Assembly (NCBI GenBank): GCA_963662175.1
Contig: OY759215.1
Span: 54,701,213-54,765,212, forward strand
Direction of reading: 5' to 3'
Source of the DNA: Aradus depressus
Taxonomy: Eukaryota; Arthropoda; Insecta; Hemiptera; Aradidae
Length of the DNA stretch: 64,000 nt
The position numbers and the translations under genes were made by a program. Positions 11,493 through 22,830 of the stretch are shown here, one piece after another (within the stretch, counting starts at the first letter, position 1; each line of letters begins with the position of its first letter). The notes under the pieces are model-generated. The model made no database searches and had not been told where the DNA came from. It worked only from the letters and a program-made list of their open reading frames with translations.

Positions 11493-11812
11493 GACGGCGC
11501 CGGTAGATCTTTGATATGCATGCTTGCTTACTGAGCTCAAGATCGCGAGTTCGAAACTCGGCCGAGGCTCTTAGTTTATTTTATGTGGGAGGTAAAATAA
11601 ACTTGACCAGCGATGGTCCCGAGCCTGTACGATGTCAGATACTTGTTAAAGACCCCTATCCTAGGTGAATAAAAATTTAGGGTAGGCAACATTTAGGACT
11701 CCCATAATAGAGTTGGGCTCATGTCCACCAGAGTGACGAAAGAGCGCTCTGGTAGTAGGCGATATGACCTTGTAGTTAAAGCTTGGGCATGAGTCATAAT
11801 AACTATAATATA
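11493..11812 (+). mobile_element. family A tRNA-derived SINE copy
   Basis: Starts near GGCGCCGGTAG, with a B-box word in GAGTTCGAAACTCGG. The stem AGTTTATTTTA / TAAAATAAACT follows, then CGATGGTCCCGAGCCTGTAC and the 3' end AGCGCTCTGGTAGTAGGCGA ... GCATGAGTCATAATAACT. Nearly full length, with a short deletion after the stem and a degraded A box. Confidence 0.85.
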
Positions 11813-12287
11813 AATAGGCGAATGTATCATATTTGCGACTTGTTTTGGTCGTATTTTCAATTAAAGCTTTTTAACATACTAAAGTAACGAAACTATAACA
11901 TTTGCAAGTTTACAACAGAGGACCTATGAAGGTAAGCTAATGGATGTAGAGTGATTAATATGCTTCTTAGTTAATTAATAATAACTATTTTTCAAATGAC
12001 ACAAAACATTTTCACAATATTGAAAAACCATACATGTATAGTAGGGAGAATGTTAAGGAGTGTGCTGATTTTACTTACATTCAACATTGAAACAACTTTT
12101 ATTTGTTCCCCTGAAAAGTGATTTTCACATTTGTTAGTTTAATATTGCGTCGACGATATATTGGCTATGGTTCATTGATTCATTATGAAGATATCATATT
12201 TACATCTCCCTCTTCGACGTAGAATAGAAAGAACCAATTTGATTCTGCTCTACTATTCTCGAACTACAACTGTTGGTTTGTTTGAAG

Positions 12288-12430
12288 GTAACACGGAGAA
12301 CAGAGGAACCCTGGGCTCGAGTAACGCCGGTATTATGTCGGTTAACTTCGACTCCACAGGAGCACATATCCTGGCCGCATCTAATGACTACGCCGCTCGC
12401 GTCTGGACCCTCTGCGATCAGCGGCTAAGG
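12288..12430 (+). CDS. ATG16-type WD40 exon (autophagy), single exon seen
   Basis: The open frame reads NRGTLGSSNAGIMSVNFDST, then HILAASNDYAARVW and DQRLR. This is the ATG16/ATG16L1 WD40 blade in which related proteins have SNAGI..., LAASND and RIWT, followed by YRLR. In the family, ATG16 binds ATG5-ATG12 and directs ATG8/LC3 lipidation on membranes; the WD40 part is the C-terminal propeller. The 3' border is clear: CTAAGG then GTAAGC at 12431, phase 0, just where the family continues with HTLTGH. The 5' border is less certain; I chose the AG at 12286-12287 after a T-rich tract. The upstream residues of the longer frame (from 12185) do not resemble the family. No neighbouring ATG16 exon was found on either strand, so this is one exon of a gene with very long introns, or an isolated fragment. 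Confidence 0.75.
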
Positions 12431-12679
12431 GTAAGCATTTCTAAACCTAACCTCTCAACAATTTCATTTCTCTAATTACTAATTGTTATTAAAACATTAT
12501 TTTATTTTATTTTATTTTTTTTTTTGTATTTTTATTTTGTAACCCCTGAGCATGAAAACAAGTGTAATACGTAGAATTATTAGACATGTTATTTAAGTGT
12601 TCTTTGCATATTCAATAAATGAATGCTTGAAAGAAGTTGAAACTCATATTTCTATTTTTTGATATTCATGACTAAACTA

Positions 12680-13140
12680 AAACTAGTAAAGTCCAAACTA
12701 GTCTATATACAACTAGCAAAGTCCAAACTAGTCTATATACTAGTAAACTCCAAACTAGTTTATATATAACTAGCGAAGTCCAAACTAATCTATATACAAC
12801 CAGTAAACTCCAAACTAGTCTATATACTTAATACTTAACATTTTTTGCAGAGATATTGTGAAACACTTAATAAAAACTAAAGAAAAACGTATGTTTTTTA
12901 AAAATATTGTCTCACAAAATATATATACAATATGGGAGTACTTTCGGTATTGCTACCATCTACAGCCACGACTTAACAAATACTATACAATATTCAAATA
13001 AGTCGTGGCTGATTTGGTAGCAATACCGAAAGTACTCCCATATTTTATATATATATTTTGTGTAATGGACAATATTTAAAAAAAATATACGTTTTGCTTT
13101 ATTTTTTAGTCTAAATACAACTAGTAAACTCCAAACAAAT
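12680..13140 (+). repeat. 30-bp minisatellite split by a family D element
   Basis: About five units like CTAGTAAAGTCCAAACTAGT followed by CTATATACAA run from 12680 to about 12825. A further unit (ACAACTAGTAAACTCCAAAC) reappears at 13118 after the family D element. The array was therefore probably interrupted by the insertion. Confidence 0.75.
12838..13110 (+). repeat. family D foldback element
   Basis: Inverted repeat around a loop near 12975-12995. ATGGGAGTACTTTCGGTATT at about 12932 pairs with its complement at about 13020-13043, and the arms extend outward with mismatches. The left side is longer, starting at TTTTTTGCAGAGATATTGTG; the right side stops at TTTATTTTTTAG without that word. 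This is the same asymmetry as in the copy at 5409 but in opposite orientation. A 64-codon frame within it is not a gene. Confidence 0.8.
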
Positions 13141-14511
13141 TGGCCAAAAAGCAAGTCTATCCGTTGTCTGAACTTGCTTCACTTCAGCTCTGAACCATCC
13201 TCAAATGTATCACCATCAGTGCCGAATTGCGAGAGGGCCACATCTAGTATGAAGCGTTAATAAAAAAACAATAAATTATAGGAATAGTAACTATATAGTG
13301 AGGCTTCATGGATTTTTATTTTCAGTTTTTAATATCGTTTTAAAAAGTTGTTAATTTTATATCGTCAATATTCCAGGTGCTACTATTAAAAGAGATGGAC
13401 CCCACACTATTTCTGCGCCTCAACTATTTTTACCCCGGGTCGTCACTATATTTTCTAAATATACTCTGGAGATGGAATAAAAAAACACCTTGAATAAATT
13501 GCTATCTTGTTTTATTTGTAAATTTAAAAAAAAATTCACATGCAAAATTAAATAACAAAAAGTTCGTAGAAAACTATATCAAACATTACTCACAAAATTA
13601 GATTATAATGAATAAAGTCGTATAAAAATTATTTGATACTTAATTCTATATAAATTAATAACTATTAATAAATAATTTGAGACTCAGAGAGCTCTTAAAA
13701 GAATTGTGAATAGTTTTGTATTTAATAAAATACATAAAAAAAAAAATAAATAATAAATAATAAAAGAATTACTATTTCACAGCTCTTTCGTAGAGAAGCA
13801 GGGACAAGAATTGAACCATAGGATAAATTGCACTAAACACATTCATTCATTTACAAATATTCTCATTCAGACAGTCACACTTGAGGTTTACGTTCAACAG
13901 TTATCCTTGCCTCAAAATTATTAAATAATTTAATATTTTTTAAATTAATATTGTTGCTAAATATTTCACAGACATATATATATTTATTTATAATATTTAT
14001 ATAATATCTAAAAAATCTATCTTTATAATGTTAGATATGTTTAGTCGTGGTTTCATTTAGCAAACTTACCATCCACCGGACATTGTAAGAAATTTTAATT
14101 TTCCGAAGAAAATTAAAATATTTTACATCTCGTATGTACATTGAAGAGAGAATTTGCTTTTCTTTTTCTTTTTAGGCGTTAAGTTTGCCTCTATCTTGTA
14201 AATTTCTTGTCATAATTTTACACTTTCGATTCTTAATAACGTATGTCGTTCCTAATTTATATTTACAAGATTTGATTTTTTGTTCGTTACATTTTTTTCC
14301 TTTTTTTTTTATATCAGCATGAAGTTTAAGAGCGAACTTAATTTGGAAAATACACATATCAAAAAAAAGTAAAAAAAAAAGAAAAAATTGCCTCTTTTGT
14401 TGGCTTTTTTTTTATATTAAATTGTGTTTCCACTGGGTCACCACCAGATTTCGCACTGATCCTAGGAGACTTGTATTGTAAAATGTTGAAGTTCCTGTTT
14501 TGGGAATGGCA
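13141..14511. other. region between the ATG16 exon and the PAN-ZP stop codon
   Basis: AT-rich. The part next to 14511 should be the 3' UTR of the PAN-ZP gene on the - strand, but I cannot fix a poly(A) site; TTTATT (AATAAA on the - strand) occurs near 13985. No further exon was recognised. Confidence 0.4.
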
Positions 14512-15039
14512 CTAAAACCTTCTTGCGTATCCAGTTTCGTACAGTTTACAGAGTGAGTCGGTTCGTCCGGGCACACTGAGACTGGATCCGTCGTGATGGT
14601 GATGGTAGAGGGAGGTGTTCCTCTTCCTCTGTTGGTAGACGAAGAGCCAGGCGATCACGACGGACATCTGGACGGCCAGGAAGACCACTCCGGAGATGAT
14701 TACCCCGGCCAGATTGAGGCAGAACCCGGACTGACCCGCCTCCGAGGCCATGAACACTGTCGAGGGCTCCTTGAAGTCGCTTGAGTTGGAACGGTGCTTG
14801 TTGAAGCCAAACTTGTCTGTGATCTGTATCGACTGGACGAGGAGAAGGTCGTCCCGGGCGTTTGATGCTGCTCGTCGACGTCTTCGTCCGAATGAGTTGA
14901 CGGATCGCAGTTCGCCTGAGGCATCCTCCTGATCGCATTGGACGGGTTCGCAGGTGGGCATGCACGGTGTCACTAGAGCTCGAAACTGAACGACCTCTGA
15001 GGAGGGAAACTTGAAGGCATCGAAGTAGGAGAGCAGGAC
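14512..15039 (-). CDS. PAN-ZP gene, last coding exon
   Basis: Acceptor TTTGTTTGGCAG precedes GTCCTGCTCTCC at 15039; TAG stop at 14512-14514. Encodes the end of ZP-C (FDAFKFPSSEVVQFRALVTP, then CMPTCEPVQC), the RRRRR cleavage site, the membrane helix, and a 35-residue tail with a HHHH run and a terminal GYARRF. Codons are much GC-richer than the flanks. Three other-frame open stretches of 60-166 codons over the same bases are shadows. Confidence 0.88.
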   Translation of the reverse strand, partial: VLLSYFDAFKFPSSEVVQFRALVTPCMPTCEPVQCDQEDASGELRSVNSFGRRRRRAASNARDDLLLVQSIQITDKFGFNKHRSNSSDFKEPSTVFMASEAGQSGFCLNLAGVIISGVVFLAVQMSVVIAWLFVYQQRKRNTSLYHHHHDGSSLSVPGRTDSLCKLYETGYARRF

Positions 15040-18000
15040 CTGCCAAACAAAGGTTAATAAGTAATTAATAATCGATCTACCAAGTTTGTATAAGATTGAT
15101 AAGAGTGCAAAGGAAATTCTTTCGAAGTTCACACAAAATAGGTTTTCTACATTACTAAAAATCCTTCTTTTTCTCTTTTTTTTTTTAACCAGAAGTTTAT
15201 CATTATTTTTTTACACCTTTTCAAAAACTATTTCATTGCTGTGAAAACAAATGAAAAGGGTTTTAAACATTTGATATATAAGATATGTTGGACTTGAAGT
15301 TAATTAAAGAGCTAAAAAACAAAAATATGTATAAAAAATACTGAGTTTATGTTTGAGCACGTCATATTATTCAAAATGGCACCAGCTCCTTGATTGTGTG
15401 ATCGGCACCTTATAAAATTAAAATTGTTACCAAGAATATGCAATAATGGGTGCCCTTAGGCTTCGATATATTTGCTCCATCCGTCAGATGAGTGTTCGCA
15501 CCATCTTCTTCAGATCCTTCTCACAATTAGTATCAGTTATACAGAACCTCTCAATGAAACTAAAATTTTACATTCTGCAGAAAAGAACTGTGCTCACCTA
15601 ATGTCACTAAATAATTAAAATTAAAAAAAAAACGTTTGGATTCCTATGAGAGTTCGACATAATTTGTAGTGTGCTGTAAGTTAGTTATTTTTTTTTTTGT
15701 GTAGAAAGTTGATAAACGAGGTTAGATTTACCTTTCCTGAATCTGCTGACTTGTAGAGAGGACCCATGATGAAGTGGTCAGTAGGGCAGCCGTCCGAGTC
15801 TATAAGGACAATCTCGCTGGAGTCCACGCCGTCCATGGCGACCAGCTCCCGCACGAAGATCTCATAGGGGGAGTACTTGTCAAGGATTTCGAACTTGAGA
15901 GCAAGCGGGTCCCCAACTTGGGCAGACGGAAGCACCTCCTCTCCCCGACGGTCGGTGATCTTCATGGCCACGTTGGGCGAGTCCACGATCACCTCCTCTG
16001 TGAGGGCTGGTTTCACATCGCCATGCACTCCCAGATCTACCTCGTTGGAGACGGACTTATTGGTCAGATCGTACTGGCAGGTGACAGCCAGTCCCAGATC
16101 GGAGCTGGTCACTATCGTGTCATGGTGCTGGATCACCACATCGTTCAGGTACCGGCCCAGTCCTTGGTGCTTCACGTTGCACTCGATGTCATCGTAGGCC
16201 ATATGCAGTTCAAACTCCAGACTGCCTTTGACGTCTTGCACGCATGAGTTAGGGCTTCCTTTGGCGTAGATCTTCCCGTTAAAAAGTTTACTGGTCTTGA
16301 TTCTTGCAACCATGTCTCCTGAACGACAGTCAATGCTTACGTTATAGCAAGCACTTAGTTCGTAGGTTGAAGCTTCTGGAACATCCAAGTAGGGATCCTG
16401 AAAAAAAAAATACAATATTGTTAAAACAGTAGATAAATATCGTTTGATAGAATGTAGTGTAAAATAACAACATATTTAAATGTCAAAAATCTGTATGAGA
16501 ATCTTTATCTGAACATATTTTTTAAGTACATGCAAAATGTGTGGGGGAAGAATCATGACGGTCTTCATGCAGTTGTTCCCTATTTTCTTTACTTTTTCTG
16601 AACATCAAGAATATATTCTGGTCATCTTTATAAAACCTTTAAGTAATCTTTTTATGCTATGTAATTGTACAATATTAAAATGCCACCAGTATGCTGCCAC
16701 TAATTCATGATGAATGGTTTTCATGAAAGAACTCTGATCTCTTCATATGCGTACTGAGATGTGTTTAAGTAGTCAAATAATTATAATTTCTGAAACTATG
16801 GGTTTCGAGGTGTGTTCGTCTGTGAACTATATTATTTAATTTTACAAGATTATTTTCGGGTTTCCTCGAAAAAGAGCAATGAAGATAGATTTTCTGCAAG
16901 TTTCTTCTAAGAAATTCTCCTCAAATGCAAATTTGAGTACTGATAATATTGAATATTTCAAAATATTTTAGAGTGATCATGTAAGAAGTGAATAGCCAAT
17001 TTATTAAAAAATTGTTTTAAAATAAAAATATATATTTTTTATTATTATGAGACGAAAAGAGAAGAACTAGAGGTATTTTCCTTTAGCATGAAAATACATA
17101 CATATGGAAATACGTTCCGGACCTTTCTAACCGCATCGTAACATTTAGTAACGCCTCCTTCGGTGGTACTATAAAAAAAAAATGAGAGGGGGCGAAAAAA
17201 AGCGTAAATAAAAAAATCTTGCCCTGGAGGAAAAAAAATTGAGTTGAACGTCTTCCCATGTGTATAACAGAAAAGGGTGGGAGTTGTTGGACAGCACCTT
17301 GGGTGACACCTCAGCTAACAAGCCGTTTGGTGTTCTTCATCACATCCTACCGTCCTGGCTCCAGCTCTGTCCTGTAGTGGGCCTATTGTTACCTTTCCAG
17401 ACACTTAAACACTATTATATCAACTGTTAGACTAGTTTAGTTGTTTCTCTATTTCCATGATGAATGTAAAAAAATAAAGAAAAAAAGATGTGGGGGTTGA
17501 GAAGTTTTACTATTGGTTGGCTAGACACGTAAAAACAGTTAAATTGGAGTTATTATCAACCTAATCATCGATAAAACTTGGAATATAATTTTGAGTTTCA
17601 GATTTTTTGGTTGGAACTTGTCTTCCAATCTTATTAAAAACTTCTATTTAATACATAGATACTACTTAATACATATATACTGCATAAATATAAATATAAA
17701 AATCTTTCTTTCAATAACTTTTTGAATTATTATCTCTTTCAATAACTCATTCCAAATGCTTAATAAAAATTATGTTATATGCTCCTTTGGGTTTTCAGAG
17801 TACACTCTAATCTTATTCTCGATTCTGATTCTGCATTTGGTACTGGACCTAATGGAAAAAGTCCGGTCAAAAGTTCCAATTATTAAGGCAAATTTGGGGG
17901 TACGCATGATGGATACCCTGTATATATATATATTTTTTTTGGGGGGCAGTATTTTAATGGTTGTAGTCATCTTTATTTGTCGTTAATTAAGAAAATGTCA

Positions 18001-19569
18001 TGTCTATCTTCCTTGTCTTGAGCTATTTACAGAAGAGATTGGTCTCAACTCAGGTCCTCCCCGAAGAAGGAAGAGAGCCATTAGTTTAATGCGAGGAGCC
18101 CCAACGTTTGCCCTAATCATGCTATTAGCCAGCCTGCCATTATTTTGCCGACCTTGATGGCAAACATTGGCCAATAATAATAATTTCTGGTTAGACGACC
18201 TTCTAATGGGAGCAAATTAAGGGCACAAGCTATTTTCAGGTTGTCTCGATTGCTTGTCATATTTATGGCTTTATGCCGACAAGTTCATTTCGATGAATGG
18301 TTTAAAGTTTGTTCTGCTATAATTTCATTTAAGTTGGCTTTTGAAGTGGCACTATTATATTTATATAATATTTTTTTCATGGGTCAAAGACCAAAGTCAA
18401 AACGTTTTTGTTGATGTTCGTGTGTTAGTTGTCATAAAAATCTATTGTTGTATTTTAAAATTGCTTTGCTCTGAAAGCAAATAAGAAAATAAAAACTAAA
18501 TTTACAAGAAAATACGCTCATAATCTTAACCAACGTTCCTTGATGGAGTTTTAAATGAAGTTGGAATAGCTACTCCTAATTTCAGTGTCTTTAAATTTCC
18601 TTATAATAAAGAATGAGAATAAGTAGTAAGGACAGAAAGCAGCAGTTGCACACATTAGACACCCATTTATTATACAAACCTAAATAAGATTATTATAATA
18701 TAAATAAAAATCGATATCTATCTTCGATATTTATCTTGAGTTCTGACAATATTATTTTTATCATAAAAAAAGGTTGCCCATTCCTGTCCTAGGGTATTCA
18801 ACAGTCAACAGACCAGGATGAAAATCGTCTTCGGTATACTCTTTTTTACCCAACTTCCTCCATCTGCTTAGACCCTCTAGCTACAGTGACAAATATAGTA
18901 AACGAAAAACGAAATTTATTTATCAGAAAACCCAGAGACAGACACCCGAAATATAGAGCATATCGACGAAATAGCTCATCTGCCAATTTTTGCTGAAGTA
19001 TTGGTTGCTCAAGACATTTTGCAATGTCTTGTATATATAGAAGAGTAATCGATCTTCATTGATTTAAAAACGTGTATCGACGAAAATATTAACAACTCAT
19101 ATTGGACAGCAGATAAGAGTTTATACATTCAAAGCCATCGTATCGCCCACTTTTTCCCAGGGCTTTTTCACATATTTTTGTGCATAGTAATATCTTTGTT
19201 TTTTTTAACTTAAAAAAAAAAGAAAACTCTACCTGAATGTCAGCCAGAGTAGCCCGTGAGTGATGTGACAGCCTACAGACTGACTCGCCGGTGTCTCCGT
19301 AGTCGTATGAGTGACATCTGAAGGGGGAATTGAGACAGAGCTCTCGACACTCCTCCACCGAGTCCACCTCCTGGTAGACGGAATCAACCGTCTTCAGTAT
19401 CCTTCCTGAGAGCTTCTTGAACTCGCACAATTTGACTGGTTCCTCGACGCAATTGTTCTCCAAATAGTCGTAGCCCTGGGCAGAGAGGAAGGCCCCAGAC
19501 CCAGCTACTGTCAGTCGATCCATCTCAGACATGTCACACTCCCCAGTTCCATTATTGTAATTTGCCGAT
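14512..19569 (-). CDS. PAN + ZP domain membrane protein, trynity/neyo type, 3' part of gene
   Basis: Three exons, 19233-19569, 15732-16397 and 14512-15039, join in phase (1 leading base, then 0 and 0) with GT...AG introns of 2835 and 692 bases. They give about 510 residues without the N-terminus. In order: a PAN/apple domain (EECRELCLNSPFRCHSYDYG), a complete ZP module from CYNVSIDC to CMPTCEPVQC, a furin-like RRRRR site, one membrane helix (about 24 residues, GVIISGVVFLAVQMSVVIAW) and a short cytoplasmic tail. This order is that of the Drosophila trynity, neyo, nyobe and morpheyus proteins. These sit on the apical surface of epidermis, polymerise through the ZP module and link membrane to cuticle. 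The family match is strong; the exact orthologue is not settled. No start codon or signal peptide is present: the first exon here begins with an AG acceptor, so 5' exons lie beyond 19569. Confidence 0.88.
15040..15731 (-). other. intron of the PAN-ZP gene
   Basis: 692 bases, GTAAAT...GCAG on the - strand, AT-rich, phase 0. Nothing else recognised inside it. Confidence 0.8.
15732..16397 (-). CDS. PAN-ZP gene, exon carrying most of the ZP module
   Basis: 222 codons. The acceptor is a long T tract plus CAG (16398-16400); the donor is GGAAAG followed by GTAAAT. It starts DPYLDVPEAS and contains CYNVSIDC, SKLFNGKIYAKGSPNSC, the VIQHHDTIVTSSDLGLAVTC block and SPYEIFVRELVAMDG, all typical of this ZP subfamily. 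The conserved cysteines of ZP-N and the first part of ZP-C are present. Confidence 0.9.
16398..19232 (-). other. large intron of the PAN-ZP gene
   Basis: 2835 bases, GTAGAG...CAG. AT-rich; no exon was recognised inside. A GC-richer patch at 17240-17400 has no convincing frame. A 76-codon frame at 17756-17986 has no family features. Confidence 0.7.
19233..19569 (-). CDS. PAN-ZP gene, PAN/apple-domain exon (first exon seen)
   Basis: The acceptor ATGTGATTTCAG ends at 19570 and the exon begins with one base completing a split codon, then SANYNNGTGECDMSEMDR. The PAN domain follows with six cysteines, including CVEEPVKLCEFKKL, RILKTVDSVYQEVDSVEEC and SYDYGDTGESVCRLSHHSRA. The donor is GACATTCAG followed by GTAGAG, which joins ADIQ to DPYLDVPEAS exactly as the family requires. 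Confidence 0.88.
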
Positions 19570-20930
19570 CTGAAATCACATATAATAAATCATAATTAAT
19601 GGATGTATGCTAATAAGACTGTATTGGCGTATCATTTATAGTTGTCCAGAAAATAATTACTGTAATTCAAAGAAGTAATTATGCAGGGTGTCCGATCTGG
19701 AACGTTCTATTTGTCAATATCTCGTAAGGGAGGCAAAATATATAAAAAAGAAAACATTGTGCTCCGAGGGAGCTACGAAGAACATGTTTTGACTTCATAA
19801 TGTCAACAGTTTTTTTTATTAACATATAAAGAGCTGAAGACATCCATGAAAGTCGATTTCATTTTTGTCAAATAATTTTTATTTTGTATACCAACTCTTG
19901 ATTCTCGAGCTACCCCCTTCATATGCATTGATTGCATATAACCAACGTCTAACTAGGGTCTAATTGTAGAGACTATCTGTGGGATGGGACGCATCCAGGA
20001 TATCAATCTATAGATACGTGATGGACAAGAAGACCCCTGGTATCAACCCTTGGTTCTCTAGAAATCCCCTTCGTTCCGCCCACTATTGTTGCCTCCTCTC
20101 CACTTCTACAATAGTAACTGTATCTCTTTATGGATTCACTAATGGCCGATTGTCGTCATTCTTTTGGCAAGGTTTCCTTTTTGTATTCCCATTTCTCTTT
20201 TTTCTTCTCCTTTCGATTAATGTCGCTGCGGGTGATTGAAAGTTCGACTGAAGAAAGAAAGAAATGATTTTAATCTTTATCGATTGTAAATAAATGGATA
20301 TTCAATTGACAGAAATTTGGAACTAGAAAATTATTAGGCCTGAACGCCTTCAAGATCGAATCTTAACTATGAGCAATGGTATTCACTCCAGTTTGCGAAA
20401 ATCTCGAATCCGGAGGAAACCCGATTAAAATTTGAGTTCGAGGGTTCTTTCTTCTTTTTTTTCTGAGGAGTACTATGACTTCTTGACACTGTTAGCAGAC
20501 CTAGTATTTTTCTCGCCAAGTTCTAGAAATTTGTAGCAGGTATACTCTGGCTAGCCCACTAAGAAGATGGCTTCACATCTTTGTTTAAAGGAAATTGAAA
20601 ATTGTAAAATCTTATATTTTAGCCAATATTGTATAAGATTTCATTTCGAAAAATCTGTCGCAGAGAATGCAAAGGAAACTCACAAAATTGCACACCCTCC
20701 ATGGTAGTAGGGCAGAACATTTGACTTCACTGCACCCTTTACAGCTGTTGTAAAAGTAAAAAAAAAAGTAAAAACCAGTCTGGTCTACCCAATTGTCACG
20801 GAGTCATTGGTTTAAAGAGTGACAGCATTGGTTTCGGTTGGTGCGCTTTACCCTTGAAAGGGAAAAAAAAGTCCGGGGGCATGACCTCTGAAGAATTGAT
20901 GCTTGCTGTTAACGAAAACTCTCCGTTCCA
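19570..20930. other. region upstream of the PAN exon, nothing recognised
   Basis: Expected to be intron of the PAN-ZP gene on the - strand. I searched it for another PAN exon or a signal peptide exon and found none. An 86-codon frame at 19979-20239 (+) has no family features. Confidence 0.4.
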
Positions 20931-20947
20931 TCAAGTGTTGTGAGGCT

Positions 20948-21502
20948 TGTTACTCCCCCAGCTGTACCAAGTAAAGGGCAAGTTATGCAATCGGTCAAAA
21001 ATTCGATGAGAAGTTTTTAACGGAATTTCATCTTTTCCGACCTTCTGATTCCAAAAATGAAAAAAAAAACTCTGTGAACACGATAACTTCAGATAAAATG
21101 AGTGTATCGACGCGAAATTTTTTATGTGACCAGAAGCGTCTAAGGACGACACCTATTGATCTTCAGTCAAATCGGCCAAAGGAAGAAGATTTAGAGGGGG
21201 AGGCTTAACACATAAACTCCAATAACTACCGTTACAATGAATGTATAGACACCAAATTTCATATGTAGACACAGGGCCTATAAAGTCGACACCTATTAAT
21301 TTTCAGAAGAATCAACCGAAGGGAAGTGGAAGATGAGAGGAGGGCTCAGCTCAAATATCCCAATAACTGCCAATATAATAGATGTATCAAGATATAGTTT
21401 GAGGTCAGCTCAAACGGTCGATTTGCTTTGAAGGGAAAGGGAAAACGTAATTGATTAATTCGTGCTGGGGAAGTATATAGCCGGTGATTCACCGATGTCT
21501 TA
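20948..21502 (+). repeat. family B element
   Basis: Starts CTCCCCCAGCTGTACCAAGT and ends GTGCTGGGGAAGTATATAGC plus CGGTGATTCACCGATG. At least three internal units are recognisable by GAATGTATCGAC/GAATGTATAGAC cores followed by GAAATTT/CAAATTT. Confidence 0.8.
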
Positions 21503-22087
21503 TTGTTCTTACTTAGGCTCCTAGCCAAATGATTCTTGATATTGTAGTTTTATTATTGTAATCTGCATGAAATTGGCAATATTTTGACTCTATATATTTT
21601 TCCAGTAAAGTTCATTTGAATCAATAATTTTGAAATTGCGTTTCACAGTTATACCCTTAATATAAAAAATCTGAAGAAAAAAAAGCATCATAGTTCTCTA
21701 ACATCTTTACATAAAATATTTCAGTTTGGGTTTTTTGGGTTACAAATACGGTAATTTCTATTTATATATTAATTTACGGCACTTTAAAATAACCTGGACC
21801 TTTCAACTTGAAATTTTATAAGTTTCTTCTTAATTAAAAGTAAATAACTTGGGGGTTCCCTAACAGGTTTAAGTCATGCGTATGAGGTTTCTACGCGAGA
21901 CCACCCGAGGTTACCGAGCAATAAATATCGTAAGGTCCGTAATTTACTGATAAACAACGGGATGGTAATTTCGTACATTCCCCATATAATGAGGATACAT
22001 CATAGTGCCCTCTAGCTATGTCTTGAGAAGTACTAAGCTAGTTAAACTGAAACTTTGCATGGCTTAGAAGCTTTTCTATATAATGGT

Positions 22088-22247
22088 ACTTAACATTTTT
22101 GCAGAGATATTGTGAAACACTTAATAAAAAATATAAAGATAAACTAATGTTTTTTAAACATATATATTTTCTATTTCACAAGATATATAAAATATATGGG
22201 AGTACTTTCGGTATTGCTACCATCTTCAGCCACGACTTAACAAATAC
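22088..22247 (+). repeat. family D element, single-arm form
   Basis: Begins TACTTAACATTTTTGCAGAG as in the copy at 12838 and continues through ATGGGAGTACTTTCGGTATT and GCTACCATCTTCAGCCACGA, stopping after ACAAATACTA. There is no inverted second arm. It shows what one arm looks like on its own. Confidence 0.75.
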
Positions 22248-22683
22248 TAAATGGAAGTTCATCCAGTTTACAATCCAATCTGTCCCCTTTTTCAGCCCCC
22301 ACGGGGTTTTTCCTGTCCTTCATGTACAGTTAAGTCTTAAAAATATGGAAAACTTTAAAATAAAATTTCTTCTCAATATGAAATCTTAATAATAACAAAA
22401 AAATGTTGAAATAATTTGTACTGAATTAAAATACAAATATATATGCATATATTAAATAAATCAAAGATGACAATAATAAATATTTGAATAAAAATAAAAA
22501 CACAAAAAAACTGAAATTTTTCTAATTTTTTTTTGCTTTCCTGCAGAGTTGTGATATTGCCAACTAGCAAAATTATGTAGTAAACCTTTGATGTGTGTTA
22601 GGGGTGGTAAATATGATTTTTTGAACCCTCGCCACCTTAGATGCGTTAAGTAATTCATGGACAGTCCACATATAAATAATTAA

Positions 22684-22830
22684 TTACTTCCCCAGTTATA
22701 CGAAATATAGGGGAAGTCATGTAATCGGTCAGAAATTCGATGTTGAATATTCACAGGAATTTCATTTTTTTTTTTTGGGGGGGGGGGGGGGAGTACATTA
22801 CCGGTGATTTACCAACGACGTTTTTTGTTT
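22684..22830 (+). repeat. family B element reduced to its two ends
   Basis: TACTTCCCCAGTTATACGAA plus GGGGAAGTCATGTAATCGG is followed by a T run and 15 G (22777-22791), then GAGTACATTACCGGTGATTT ACC and GACG plus T run. The interior has been lost and replaced by homopolymers. Confidence 0.8.

Noticed and set aside
14546..15046. 166-codon - strand frame, plus frames at 14593-14932 on both strands
   Set aside because: They overlap the PAN-ZP last exon in other frames. Only the 14512 frame carries the conserved ZP cysteines, cleavage site and membrane helix, and joins in phase.
15774..16247. 157- and 106-codon + strand frames
   Set aside because: Antisense shadows of the GC-rich ZP exon.
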